This document shows positions 7,007 to 13,971 of a stretch of DNA of 14,086 bases, one piece after another (the first letter of the stretch is position 1; each line of letters opens with the position of its first letter). Both the position numbers and the translations under genes were made by a program. Under the pieces are notes generated by a model that saw nothing but the letters and a program-made list of their open reading frames with translations, was not told where the DNA came from and did not search any database. The stretch comes from Clostridiales bacterium (GTDB lineage: Bacteria > Bacillota > Clostridia > Oscillospirales > Oscillospiraceae), in assembly GCA_020861055.1 (NCBI GenBank), contig JAJBTD010000045.1, positions 1-14,086 on the forward strand, written 5' to 3'.

Positions 7007-8053
7007 ATGCCCCCCAGAAAACCGGCGGCCCCCAGCGGGCTGTCACAGCTCAAGTCCGATTTGAAGCAGGGAATGCCTGCGGGACTTTATATCTTCTACG
7101 GGCCGGAGGATTATCTGCGGGACTACTATCTGGAGCAGCTCAAGGGGAAGGTGCTGGCCGAAGGGATGGAATCCTTTAACCTCCACGTCTTTCAGGGGAA
7201 GGACCTGACCCTCCAGGAGCTGACCCAGGCGGCGGAGGCTATGCCCATGATGAGCGAACGGAGCATGGTGCTGGTCTACGACTGGGACCTGTTCAAAAAC
7301 GAGGAGCGTCGGAACGGGCTGATGGCCCTGATCGACGATCTGCCGGAGTACCTGTGCCTGGTATTTCTCTATGACACCATGGAGTGGAAGGGCAACGCCA
7401 ACACCAAGCTGGGCAAGCTCATCAAGGCCAAAGGCCGGATCGTGGAGTTCCGCCAGCAGGAACAGAGCGACCTGAACGACTGGCTCCGTCGGCGGCTCAA
7501 GCAGACCTGGGGCAAGGCGCTCGCCACGCCCCCGGCGCAGTAGCTCACCGTCCTCTGCGGCGGTCTTATGACCAATCTGGCCGGGGAGGCGGACAAGCTG
7601 GGGGCCTATGCCCAGGGCAGAGCCGTCACCAAACAGGACATCGACGCCGTGTGCGACCCGGTGCTGGACGCAAGAGCCTTCCAGATGACCGACGCCATCG
7701 GAGAGGGCAACTATGACCGGGCCATGACGCTGCTGGGAGAGCTGCTCCGCATGGGAGAGCAGCCCATCTATATTATGGCCGCCATAGGGCGGCAGCTGCG
7801 CCAAATCTGGAGCGCCCGCCTGGCCCTGGAAAACGGCCGGGGGGAGAGCTATGTAGCCCAGCTCTGGGGGATGCGCAGCGACTGGCAGGCAAGGAAGCTG
7901 ATGCAGTCCGCCCGGCGGTACTCCCTCCCCTGGTGCCGGGAGGCGGTCTCCCTCTGCCAGCAGGCGGACTGGGAGCTAAAGCTGGGCCGGGACGGGGCGG
8001 ATGTGCTCACTGAGCTGCTTCTGCGCCTGGCCGCCCAGGACAGGGGGCGGTGA
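7007..8053 (+). pseudogene. holA: DNA polymerase III delta subunit (HolA), interrupted by an in-frame TAG
   Basis: HolA is the clamp-loader subunit that opens the sliding clamp. Read through one stop, the frame encodes 348 residues, the family's usual length. The N-terminal part (1-178) has the delta hallmark LYIFYGPEDYLRDYYLEQLK region (27-46) and the ERSMVLVYDWD strand (84-94). The remaining part has LCGGLMTNLAGEADKLGAYA (residues 183-202) and GEGNYDRAMTLLGELLRMGE leading to the C-terminal collar helices. Codon 179 is TAG (7541-7543). Both halves are in the same frame, so this is a nonsense codon, not a frameshift. In relatives this place usually reads like AQYL, so Tyr to stop is likely. 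AGGAGG precedes the 7007 start. It may be a sequencing error, suppressed, or a split gene restarting at ATG 7568, which lacks a clear ribosome binding site. Confidence 0.85.
7541..7543 (+). other. In-frame amber codon in holA
   Basis: TAG lies in phase with the holA start at 7007 (178 codons upstream). The same phase stays open for a further 169 codons to the TGA at 8051-8053, and the protein similarity resumes in the very next residues (LTVLCGGLMTNL). Confidence 0.95.
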
Positions 8054-8054
8054 A

Positions 8055-8666
8055 ATGCTGAAGATTCGTGAGGCCATTGTGGTGGAGGGCCGCTACGACA
8101 AGAATACCCTCTCCCAGGTGGTCGACGCCCTCATCATCCCCACCGACGGCTTTGGTATTTTCAAGGACGGGGAGAAGACCCGTTTCCTCCGCCGCGTCGC
8201 CAGGGAGCGGGGGCTGATCGTCCTCACCGACAGCGACGGGGCGGGGTTCGTCATCCGGAACCATCTGAAAGGGGTCATCCCAAAGGAGCAGCTCAAGCAG
8301 GCCTATATCCCGGATATTCCCGGCAAGGAGCGCCGGAAGACAAAGCCCGGCAAAGAAGGCAAGCTGGGGGTGGAGGGGATGCGCCCGGAGGTGTTGGAGG
8401 CCGCCCTCCGCCGGGCAGGGGCCACCATCCTGGACGAAAATGAGGCCGCCCCCCTTCCCCGCCGGGAGATCACCAAGGCGGACTTCTTCCGGGACGGCCT
8501 CACCGGCCGACCGGACAGCGCCGCCCGCCGGGAACGGCTGAAAGCTCAGCTGGAGCTGCCCCAGCGGCTGACCGCCAACGGCCTGCTGGAGGTGCTCAAT
8601 GTGCTGTACAGCTATGAGGACTATGAGCAGGTCGTCGCCCAAATGGACTGCGAAACTCAGTCCTGA
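8055..8666 (+). CDS. rnmV: Ribonuclease M5 (5S rRNA maturase)
   Basis: RNase M5 trims precursor 5S rRNA in low-GC Gram-positives. The 203-aa protein opens with a Toprim domain: catalytic Glu11 in VVEGRYDK (9-16) and the metal-binding DSDGAG (59-64), preceded by TDGFGIF (30-36). IPDIPGKERRK and GKEGKLGVEGM (99-109) are typical of M5 rather than primase. The C-terminal part (about 130-203) matches the M5-specific helical region in length and position. The start at 8055 lies one nucleotide after the holA stop; only a weak GGGGG precedes it, so translation is probably coupled to holA, and the amber codon in holA could reduce it. The 3' end overlaps the converging HD gene by 10 bp. Confidence 0.88.
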   Translation: MLKIREAIVVEGRYDKNTLSQVVDALIIPTDGFGIFKDGEKTRFLRRVARERGLIVLTDSDGAGFVIRNHLKGVIPKEQLKQAYIPDIPGKERRKTKPGKEGKLGVEGMRPEVLEAALRRAGATILDENEAAPLPRREITKADFFRDGLTGRPDSAARRERLKAQLELPQRLTANGLLEVLNVLYSYEDYEQVVAQMDCETQS

Positions 8667-9235
8667 GCGTCAAAATAGGCGTTGATGGCCGCCTCGTCCA
8701 CCCGCATGGCCTCGATAGTCCGCCGCTGCAGCTCCGCCAGGTCCCAGCCCAGGAGGGCGGCTCCGTCCTCGATGACCTGCCGGGAGCAGCCTGCGGCAAA
8801 CTTCTTGTCCTTGTACTTCTTTTTCAGGCTCTTGACCTCCATATCCTGAACGCTTTTGGAGGGACGCATCAGGCAGGCGGCGTAGATCAGCCCGGTGAGC
8901 TCGTCGGCGGCGTAGAGCACCTTTTCCATCTCGTGCTCCGGCTTGATGTCCACCGTCAGGTTCCAGCCGTGGCTGGCGGTGGCGTGGATCAGCCGCTCGT
9001 CCAGTCCACGCTCCCGCATGATCTCCTGGCTCTTGATGCAGTGCTGGTCGGGATACCGCTCGAAGTCCAGGTCGTGGAGCAGGCCCACGATGCCCCAAAA
9101 GTCCTCCTCGTCTCCGTAGCCCAGCTCTCTGGCATAGTAGCGCATGACCCCCTCCACCGTCAGGGCGTGGCGGATGTGGAACGGCTCCTGGTTGTACTCC
9201 TTTAACAGGCTGAACGCCTCGTCTCTGGTGATCAT
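8657..9235 (-). CDS. HD-domain metal-dependent hydrolase
   Basis: A 192-aa cytoplasmic protein with an HD phosphohydrolase fold. The metal ligands expected for the family are visible: His23 in HIRHALTVEGV (20-30), the His54-Asp55 pair in LLHDLD, His84/His89 in LIHATASHGW, and Asp111 in ADELTGLIYA. The lysine-rich SLKKKYKDKKFA stretch lies in the second half. Members act on nucleotides or other phosphoesters, but the substrate cannot be read from sequence. It has its own promoter (9280-9308) and an AGGAG ribosome binding site at 9247-9251. The gene is transcribed towards rnmV, and the two stop-codon ends overlap with no terminator between them. Confidence 0.8.
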   Translation of the reverse strand: MITRDEAFSLLKEYNQEPFHIRHALTVEGVMRYYARELGYGDEEDFWGIVGLLHDLDFERYPDQHCIKSQEIMRERGLDERLIHATASHGWNLTVDIKPEHEMEKVLYAADELTGLIYAACLMRPSKSVQDMEVKSLKKKYKDKKFAAGCSRQVIEDGAALLGWDLAELQRRTIEAMRVDEAAINAYFDAQD

Positions 9236-9255
9236 ATCTGTATTCGCTCCTTTTA

Positions 9256-9270
9256 AGCGGTAACACCGCT
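9256..9270 (-). promoter_or_regulatory. Small hairpin in the leader of the HD-hydrolase gene
   Basis: A 6-bp perfect stem AGCGGT/ACCGCT with a 3-nt loop lies in the short 5' leader, just upstream of the ribosome binding site. It could modulate translation. It is too small to assign to a riboswitch class. Confidence 0.35.
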
Positions 9271-9279
9271 GTTTGCTTT

Positions 9280-9308
9280 ACTATACGCCCTTTGGAACAG
9301 GATTTCAA
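9280..9308 (-). promoter_or_regulatory. Promoter of the HD-hydrolase gene
   Basis: On the minus strand TTGAAA (9308-9303) and TATAGT (9285-9280) are separated by 17 bp, and transcription would start about 40 nt before the ATG at 9235. Confidence 0.6.
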
Positions 9309-9376
9309 CACATTTTTATAGTAGGTTAGTGTAATTTAATTTGCTGTGAAGCGCAGAGACACCTCTTTTGCCTAGC

Positions 9377-9392
9377 GCTGCCGTCAGGCAGC
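9377..9392. repeat. Short palindrome resembling part of the 62-140 repeat
   Basis: GCTGCC-GTCA-GGCAGC is a perfect 6-bp hairpin with the same GTCA loop as the hairpin at 88-101, and both share GCCGTCAGGC. It lies in the divergent gap (9236-9496) between the HD gene and rpe, upstream of the rpe promoter. It may be a decayed copy of the same repeat family, or chance; the outer arms are absent. Confidence 0.3.
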
Positions 9393-9414
9393 ATCTCCGT
9401 CCCTTCGATTTTCC

Positions 9415-9443
9415 TTGACAGCGTCCCCCGAATATCGTATGAT
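9415..9443 (+). promoter_or_regulatory. Promoter of rpe
   Basis: A perfect TTGACA (9415-9420) and TATGAT (9438-9443) are separated by 17 bp. Transcription would start about 45 nt before the rpe ATG. Confidence 0.75.
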
Positions 9444-9496
9444 GATTTCCCGGAACAAACCACCGGTTCAGTCAGTGAATGGGAGGCAGCCAAAAC

Positions 9497-10147
9497 ATGA
9501 AGATCAGCCCCTCGATCCTGTCGGCAGACTTCACACGTCTGGGAGAACAGTGCCGGACAGCGTTGGACGCCGGAGCGGATATGATACATTTTGACGTGAT
9601 GGACGGCCACTTTGTGGAGAACATCTCCTTTGGTCTGCCCGTACTGCGCTCTCTCCGTAAGGGATTGGGGGCAGCGGTGCTGGATGTCCATCTGATGATC
9701 ACCCATCCCCTGGAATACGCTCCCGCCTTTCTGGAGGCGGGGGCCGACCTGCTCACCTTCCATGTGGAGACGGAGGACAGCATCGACGCCGTTTTGGACG
9801 TCATCCACGCTGCCGGCCGGGGCGCGGGTCTGGCGATCAGTCCGGATACCCCGGCAGAGGCGGTGTTCCCCTGGCTGGACAGGCTGGCTCTGGTGCTGGT
9901 CATGGGGGTGGAGCCGGGTCAGGGCGGACAGTCCTTCGACCCACGCGCCCTGGACAAGCTCCGCGCCCTCCGGGACGAGTGCGCCCGGCGAGGGCTTCAT
10001 CCCTATCTCTCGGTGGATGGCGGGGTCAAGCTGGGCTCCACCGCCCCCCAGTGCGCCCAGGCCGGGGCCAATCTCCTGGTGGCGGGCAGCGCCGTGTTCT
10101 GCGCCCCGGACATCGCTCAGTCGGTACGGGAGTTCCGCCAGCTCTAA
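9497..10147 (+). CDS. rpe: Ribulose-phosphate 3-epimerase
   Basis: Interconverts ribulose 5-phosphate and xylulose 5-phosphate in the pentose phosphate pathway. The 216-aa TIM barrel shows SPSILSADF (4-12), metal ligands His31 and Asp33 in HFDVMDGHFV with DVMDG carrying the catalytic Asp, His65 in DVHLMITHP, and Asp174 in LSVDGGV, followed by the phosphate-binding VAGSAVF (195-201). The usual VNPGFGGQ loop reads VEPGQGGQSF here (138-147), a mild variant. An in-frame ATG at 9479 exists, but GGGAGG at 9481-9486 selects the ATG at 9497. The gene is monocistronic, with its own promoter and terminator. Confidence 0.94.
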   Translation: MKISPSILSADFTRLGEQCRTALDAGADMIHFDVMDGHFVENISFGLPVLRSLRKGLGAAVLDVHLMITHPLEYAPAFLEAGADLLTFHVETEDSIDAVLDVIHAAGRGAGLAISPDTPAEAVFPWLDRLALVLVMGVEPGQGGQSFDPRALDKLRALRDECARRGLHPYLSVDGGVKLGSTAPQCAQAGANLLVAGSAVFCAPDIAQSVREFRQL

Positions 10148-10175
10148 GGCCGTTCTTTCTTCCAATACAAGCATA

Positions 10176-10218
10176 AAATCCGCCAGTTTGGAGGTTTTCC
10201 ATCCAAACCGGCGGATTT
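10176..10218. terminator. Bidirectional terminator between rpe and the small membrane-protein gene
   Basis: A 17-bp stem with one mismatch (10176-10192 with 10202-10218) has a 9-nt GGTTTTCCA loop, and A/T-rich arms at both ends (AAATCC...GGATTT) supply short T-tracts in either direction. It lies 28 nt after the rpe stop and 3 nt after the stop of the converging minus-strand gene. Confidence 0.8.
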
Positions 10219-10221
10219 ACA

Positions 10222-10533
10222 TTACTTTTTCCGAGTCAGCATCGCCCGGACAGTTCCCTTGGAGTCTCTGACCAGCACGATGACCAGCCAGACCACCAGG
10301 GCCAGGGCAATGACGGACAGCCCCAGAAAGGCGTCGTTTGCCATATCCTCCAGAGCCGGGGCGAAATAATCCGCTCCCAGCTCGGCGTACTCGAAAATGG
10401 CGTCTGCCAGCCACATCAGGGAGGCGCCCCACAGCATGAGGCACAGCGCCCCCAGGTGCATGGTGTCATCCTTCCGGGTATACCACCGGATGGTGGCGTA
10501 CACGGCGGCAAAAACGGTGAGCAACAGGGTCAT
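10222..10533 (-). CDS. Small membrane protein of unknown function (second of a pair)
   Basis: A 103-aa integral membrane protein. Hydrophobic segments are seen at about 2-17, 27-44 and 72-93, with the polar, acidic WLADAIFEYAELGADYF stretch (40-56) after the second and a basic C-terminus (MLTRKK). I do not recognise a characterised family. The ATG at 10533 is preferred over an upstream in-frame ATG (10575), because the latter lies inside the preceding gene and because a GAGGGAGA purine stretch precedes 10533. It follows the 137-aa gene by 10 nt, so the two are co-transcribed and their products probably work together in the membrane. It ends at a shared terminator. Confidence 0.72.
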   Translation of the reverse strand: MTLLLTVFAAVYATIRWYTRKDDTMHLGALCLMLWGASLMWLADAIFEYAELGADYFAPALEDMANDAFLGLSVIALALVVWLVIVLVRDSKGTVRAMLTRKK

Positions 10534-10543
10534 ACCGTCTCCC

Positions 10544-10957
10544 TCACTCTGCAGCGGGGGTAGTCTCCCCGTCACGCTTGGCGATGCCCTCGGCGGCGAC
10601 TGCCATAGCCCCCCAGACCACCGTAACGATCAGGGCCATCAGTACCCCCACCGAGCCCATTTCCTGGAGCATCTCCGCCGTACTGGCCGGGTCGGATGCC
10701 GCCGTCAGGAAGGGGAACCAGGGGACGATCTCCCCGTGCCACAGGTGCTCAAAGGCCAGCAGCAGGGAGCCGCCCCACAGCATCTCGGACAGCCAGCTCA
10801 GCTTCCGGCTCCAGGGAATAGCCGGGCCGCTGTGCCGCTCCTCCAGCTTTTTCCCTGTGTGGGGCCGGGCTGCCGCCTTCTTCTCGTGGTTGTTGATCAC
10901 GTGGGTCGCTACCGTGATGACCACCGCCTCAGTGGTGGGTACCAAAAAACAGGCCAT
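10544..10957 (-). CDS. Small membrane protein of unknown function (first of a pair)
   Basis: A 137-aa protein with a hydrophobic N-terminus (about 1-20), a central hydrophobic segment LWGGSLLLAFEHLWHGEIVPWFPFL (60-84), and a third at 102-122. Between the first two lies a basic, histidine-containing loop (24-53). The stretch with Glu70, His71, His74 and Glu76 next to WFPF at a membrane boundary is striking and could bind a metal or cofactor, but that is speculation. No characterised family was recognised. The start at 10957 has AGAAGGAGA (10965-10973) upstream. The gene lies downstream of galT in the same direction but has its own candidate promoter, so it is probably a separate unit with the 103-aa gene. 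Confidence 0.75.
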   Translation of the reverse strand: MACFLVPTTEAVVITVATHVINNHEKKAAARPHTGKKLEERHSGPAIPWSRKLSWLSEMLWGGSLLLAFEHLWHGEIVPWFPFLTAASDPASTAEMLQEMGSVGVLMALIVTVVWGAMAVAAEGIAKRDGETTPAAE

Positions 10958-11012
10958 GGATATTCTCTCCTTCTGTTATCCGGCGCAGCCTTGTCGTTTG
11001 CGCACATATTAC

Positions 11013-11046
11013 GTGTTATTGTAACACAGGCAGGGGGAAAAGGCAA
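11013..11046 (-). promoter_or_regulatory. Promoter with palindromic operator for the small membrane-protein pair
   Basis: On the minus strand TTGCCT (11046-11041) and TACAAT (11023-11018) have a 17-bp spacer. A perfect palindrome GTGTTA-TTG-TAACAC (11013-11027) covers the -10 element, the place where a repressor dimer would bind. Its regulator is unknown. It could alternatively be a small hairpin in readthrough transcripts from galT. Confidence 0.5.
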
Positions 11047-11053
11047 ATTCTTT

Positions 11054-12544
11054 TTACAGCGCCGCCACGAACCGCAAAAACGCCTCCCGGCCCTCGTCAG
11101 TGCGCTTGTACACCCCAGCATCCTCCAGGACGGCGGCAAAGACCTTGCCCACCTCCAGCCGGATGATGTCGCCGCAGTTGTCGGCGTTCAGTTCGGGATG
11201 TCCGCCCATCACGACCTCTCTGGCCCAGTCCGCGTGGGAGGCGGTCCTGGGGTCGGCGTCCAAATCGCCGCCGGTGAGGATGGTCCGCTCCAGCACCGCC
11301 AGTTCCTCCTTCAGCCGGGCGGGGAGCACCGCCAGGCCCATGACCTCGATGAGCCCGATATTCTCCTTCTTGATGTGGTGCTTCTCCTGATGGGGGTGGA
11401 AGATGCCCAGAGGATATTCCTCGGTGGTGCGGTTGTTGCGCAGCACCAGATCCATCTCGTAGTCCTCCCCCCTTCTGCGGCAGATGGGGGTGATGGTATT
11501 GTGGGGGGCGTCCGTCTCCGCCAGGATATCCGCCGCCGGGTCGGAGTAGCCCCGCCAGACGTTGAGGATGTGCTCGCTGCAATCCGCCACCCGGACCGGG
11601 TCCGCTCCCCGGAGCCGGATGACCGACATGGGCCAGCGGACGATACCGGCGGACAGGTCCTCATAGCCGGGGATGGAGAGCTCCGTCTCCACCGGGGCGC
11701 GCTCCATGGCGAAGGTGTACCGTCCCCCCTGATAGTGGTCGTGGCTCAGGACGCTGCCGCCCACGATGGGGAGGTCTGCGTTGGAGCCGACGAAATAGTG
11801 GGGGAAGATGGTGACGAACTCCAGCAGATGGTCGAAGCACCGCCGGTCGATGGCCATGGGGATGTGTTTCCGGTTAAAGACGATGCAGTGCTCGTTATAA
11901 TAGACATAGGGAGAATACTGGAGGCAGTAGTCCTCCCCCGCCAGCTTCAGGGGGATGACCCGGTGGTTCTGACGGGCGGGGTGGTCCAGCCGTCCGGCAT
12001 AGCCCTCGTTCTCCACACAGAGCTGGCACTTGGGGTACTTCACCGACACCGCCTTTCCGGCGGCGGCGATGGCCCGTGGGTCCTTCTCCGGCTTGGACAG
12101 GTTGATGGTGATGTCAAGGGTGCCGTACTCCGTCTCCGCTGGCCACTTCACATCCTTTGCGATGCGGTCCCGGCGGATATAGTTGGTGTCCCCGGAGAAG
12201 GTATAGTACCAGCTGGTGGCCTCCTCCGGGCTGCGGGCGTAGGCCTCCCAGAACCGCCGCGCCGTCTCCGAGGGGCGGGGGGTCAGCAACCCCATCAGGC
12301 CCGTGTCATACAGGTCGGTAAAGGAGGGGGTGTCCCCCTGAATGATCCCGTGTTCAAAAGCGTACCGGTTCATGACGTCCAGAATGTCCTGGAGGGGCGG
12401 CAGCGCCTCCACCGGAGTCAGGCCCTGGAATCCTTCCAGCCCCAGGGCCTCCAGCAGCCGATTGGCAGCCCAGACCCGGTCGTTCTCCTCGATCAGCCCG
12501 TGGCGGACGGCGTACTCCACCAGCTGAGAAATGGCAAGCTCCAT
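11054..12544 (-). CDS. galT: Galactose-1-phosphate uridylyltransferase, class II
   Basis: Transfers UMP from UDP-glucose to galactose 1-phosphate in the Leloir pathway. At 496 aa it has the length of the Bacillota-type (class II) enzyme, longer than the enterobacterial form. Family marks are the N-terminal helical region (1-60), YPKCQLCVENEGYAGR (170-185, with a CxxC), YYNEHCIVFNRKHIPM (215-230), FPHYFVGSNADLPIVGGS (247-264), and the nucleotidylation-site region SHDHYQGG (267-274) with its histidine pair. HPHQEKHHIKKENIG (383-397) follows. An in-frame ATG at 12562 would overlap galK; the ATG at 12544 is chosen because GGAGAG sits just before it. It follows galK by 14 nt in one operon. Confidence 0.93.
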   Translation of the reverse strand: MELAISQLVEYAVRHGLIEENDRVWAANRLLEALGLEGFQGLTPVEALPPLQDILDVMNRYAFEHGIIQGDTPSFTDLYDTGLMGLLTPRPSETARRFWEAYARSPEEATSWYYTFSGDTNYIRRDRIAKDVKWPAETEYGTLDITINLSKPEKDPRAIAAAGKAVSVKYPKCQLCVENEGYAGRLDHPARQNHRVIPLKLAGEDYCLQYSPYVYYNEHCIVFNRKHIPMAIDRRCFDHLLEFVTIFPHYFVGSNADLPIVGGSVLSHDHYQGGRYTFAMERAPVETELSIPGYEDLSAGIVRWPMSVIRLRGADPVRVADCSEHILNVWRGYSDPAADILAETDAPHNTITPICRRRGEDYEMDLVLRNNRTTEEYPLGIFHPHQEKHHIKKENIGLIEVMGLAVLPARLKEELAVLERTILTGGDLDADPRTASHADWAREVVMGGHPELNADNCGDIIRLEVGKVFAAVLEDAGVYKRTDEGREAFLRFVAAL

Positions 12545-12558
12545 GTTTCTCTCTCCTC

Positions 12559-13854
12559 TCATCCAAACAGCACGGCCCCGCCCACCGGGCGGATGGTCAG
12601 GATATGGCAGGAGCCCTGGCCCAACAGGGCGTCCATGCCGGTCTGAAACACCTCCAGGCAGTCCAGGGGGACAAAGGCCTGGATGGTCCCGGCAAAGCCG
12701 CCTCCGTGGACACGGACGGCTCCCCGGCCTCCCAGCAGATGCTGAGCGACCGCCAGGGCCACCGCCACCGGCTGATCAGCCGGGTCCCGGAAGGTAGCCA
12801 CGTTTTGCAGATACATAAAGGAGGACTGCCCGGATTGGTTCACCAGGGCCAGGAAAGCGTCGAAGTCACCCCGCTCCAGGGCCTGCACCTGCCGCTCCAC
12901 CCGGTTCACGTCGTCGTAATAGTGGATGGCCCGGAGCACCGCCCGGTCCCCCAGCCGCTCCCGGAGCCGGGGCAGCTGGGCGTAGAACACCGCCGGCTCA
13001 GTCTCGCTGAGTACGGTTTTGCCCATCTGGGCCGCCACCGCTCCCATTTCCTGGGGAATAGCTCCATAGTCGGCGGTCAGGTCTGCGTGGTCCGCCCCGG
13101 TGTCGATGATGCACAGGGCATGGCCTGCCGCCACAAAGTCAAAGTCCACCTGATGGTACACCGGGTTTCCCTCATCCCGGAAGTCGATGGCCACGATGCC
13201 CCCCAGGGCGCAGGCCATCTGGTCCATCAGGCCGGAGGGCTTGCCGAAGTAGACGTTTTCCGCATACTGGCCCATCATGGCAATCTGGGCCAAAGACAGC
13301 TCATCATGGCAGTACAGGTGGTTCACCATGACCCCCACCAGCACCTCATAGCAGGCAGAGGAGGACAGGCCGGAGCCGCCCGGCACGTCGGAGCGGATGT
13401 ACGCGTCAAAGCCGACAGGCTGATAGCCCAGCTGAGCCGTCCGGGCCAGGATACCTCGGACCAGGGAGGGAGTGGTGTTCTCCTCTGCGTCCACTTTGTC
13501 CAGCTCGTCCACCCGGATCTTCACGACGCCATAGCCCTCGGAGCACAGGCGGACCGCATTGGTCCCGTTGGGGGCGGTACAGGCCACGGCGTCCAGGTCT
13601 ACGCTGGCGGCCAGCACCTTGCCCCGCTGATGATCGGTGTGGTTGCCTCCCACCTCGGTGCGGCCCGCTGCGGTACAGACGGCCACCTCCGTGTTTTCAT
13701 CCCGTTGGAAGGTCTTTTGAAAGCCGTCTATCAGTTCTTCCAGACGGCAGCACACGGGGCCGACGGTGTTTTCCTCCCGGCAGTAGATCCGGGACAGCTC
13801 CCGGCGACTTTTCTCAGTGAGTAGTGCCGCTCGGATCGCCTTGATCGTTGTCAT
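12559..13854 (-). CDS. galK: Galactokinase (divergent GHMP-kinase clade)
   Basis: Phosphorylates galactose at C1 with ATP. The 431-aa protein has all three GHMP motifs: motif 1 GRTEVGGNHTDHQRGKVLAA (64-83), motif 2 PGGSGLSSSACYE (158-170) and motif 3 VRVHGGGFAGTIQAF (380-394), plus GKPSGLMDQMACALGG (204-219). Motif 1 departs from the classical GRxNLIGEHTDY form, with Asn in place of the Glu before HTD; the galactokinase assignment rests on this plus linkage to galT. The frame is open upstream to 13971, but AGGAGG (13863-13868) selects the ATG at 13854. A promoter lies about 50 nt upstream, with galT as the next gene. Confidence 0.9.
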   Translation of the reverse strand: MTTIKAIRAALLTEKSRRELSRIYCREENTVGPVCCRLEELIDGFQKTFQRDENTEVAVCTAAGRTEVGGNHTDHQRGKVLAASVDLDAVACTAPNGTNAVRLCSEGYGVVKIRVDELDKVDAEENTTPSLVRGILARTAQLGYQPVGFDAYIRSDVPGGSGLSSSACYEVLVGVMVNHLYCHDELSLAQIAMMGQYAENVYFGKPSGLMDQMACALGGIVAIDFRDEGNPVYHQVDFDFVAAGHALCIIDTGADHADLTADYGAIPQEMGAVAAQMGKTVLSETEPAVFYAQLPRLRERLGDRAVLRAIHYYDDVNRVERQVQALERGDFDAFLALVNQSGQSSFMYLQNVATFRDPADQPVAVALAVAQHLLGGRGAVRVHGGGFAGTIQAFVPLDCLEVFQTGMDALLGQGSCHILTIRPVGGAVLFG

Positions 13855-13906
13855 ATGTTGATTCCTCCTGCGAGGCCGGCGCGCGGTCCTCTTCATCATC
13901 GCCCTT

Positions 13907-13935
13907 ATTATAACGTCCCTGTCCGCAGGAGGCAA
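13907..13935 (-). promoter_or_regulatory. Promoter of galK-galT
   Basis: On the minus strand TTGCCT (13935-13930) and a perfect TATAAT (13912-13907) have a 17-bp spacer, giving a leader of about 45 nt. No clear catabolite-repression (cre) site was found around it. Confidence 0.7.
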
Positions 13936-13971
13936 CGTCTTTTTGTGGGAAGTTTCGTAAATTTTCTTCAT

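Noticed and set aside
7541..7543. Pyrrolysine or code reassignment as the explanation for the holA TAG
   Set aside because: No supporting gene or tRNA is in the window and relatives seem to have Tyr there, so a single mutation or read error is simpler; kept only as a test in the findings.
7500..7580. Programmed or accidental frameshift in holA
   Set aside because: Both halves are in the same reading phase (7541 is 178 codons from 7007), so only a stop codon intervenes.
10397..12646. 749-codon + strand frame opposite galT and the membrane-protein genes
   Set aside because: It spans three well-supported minus-strand genes and two intergenic gaps, with biased composition; it is a consequence of high GC.
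12604..13824. 406-codon + strand frame opposite galK
   Set aside because: Shadow of galK; no family motifs and no ribosome binding site.
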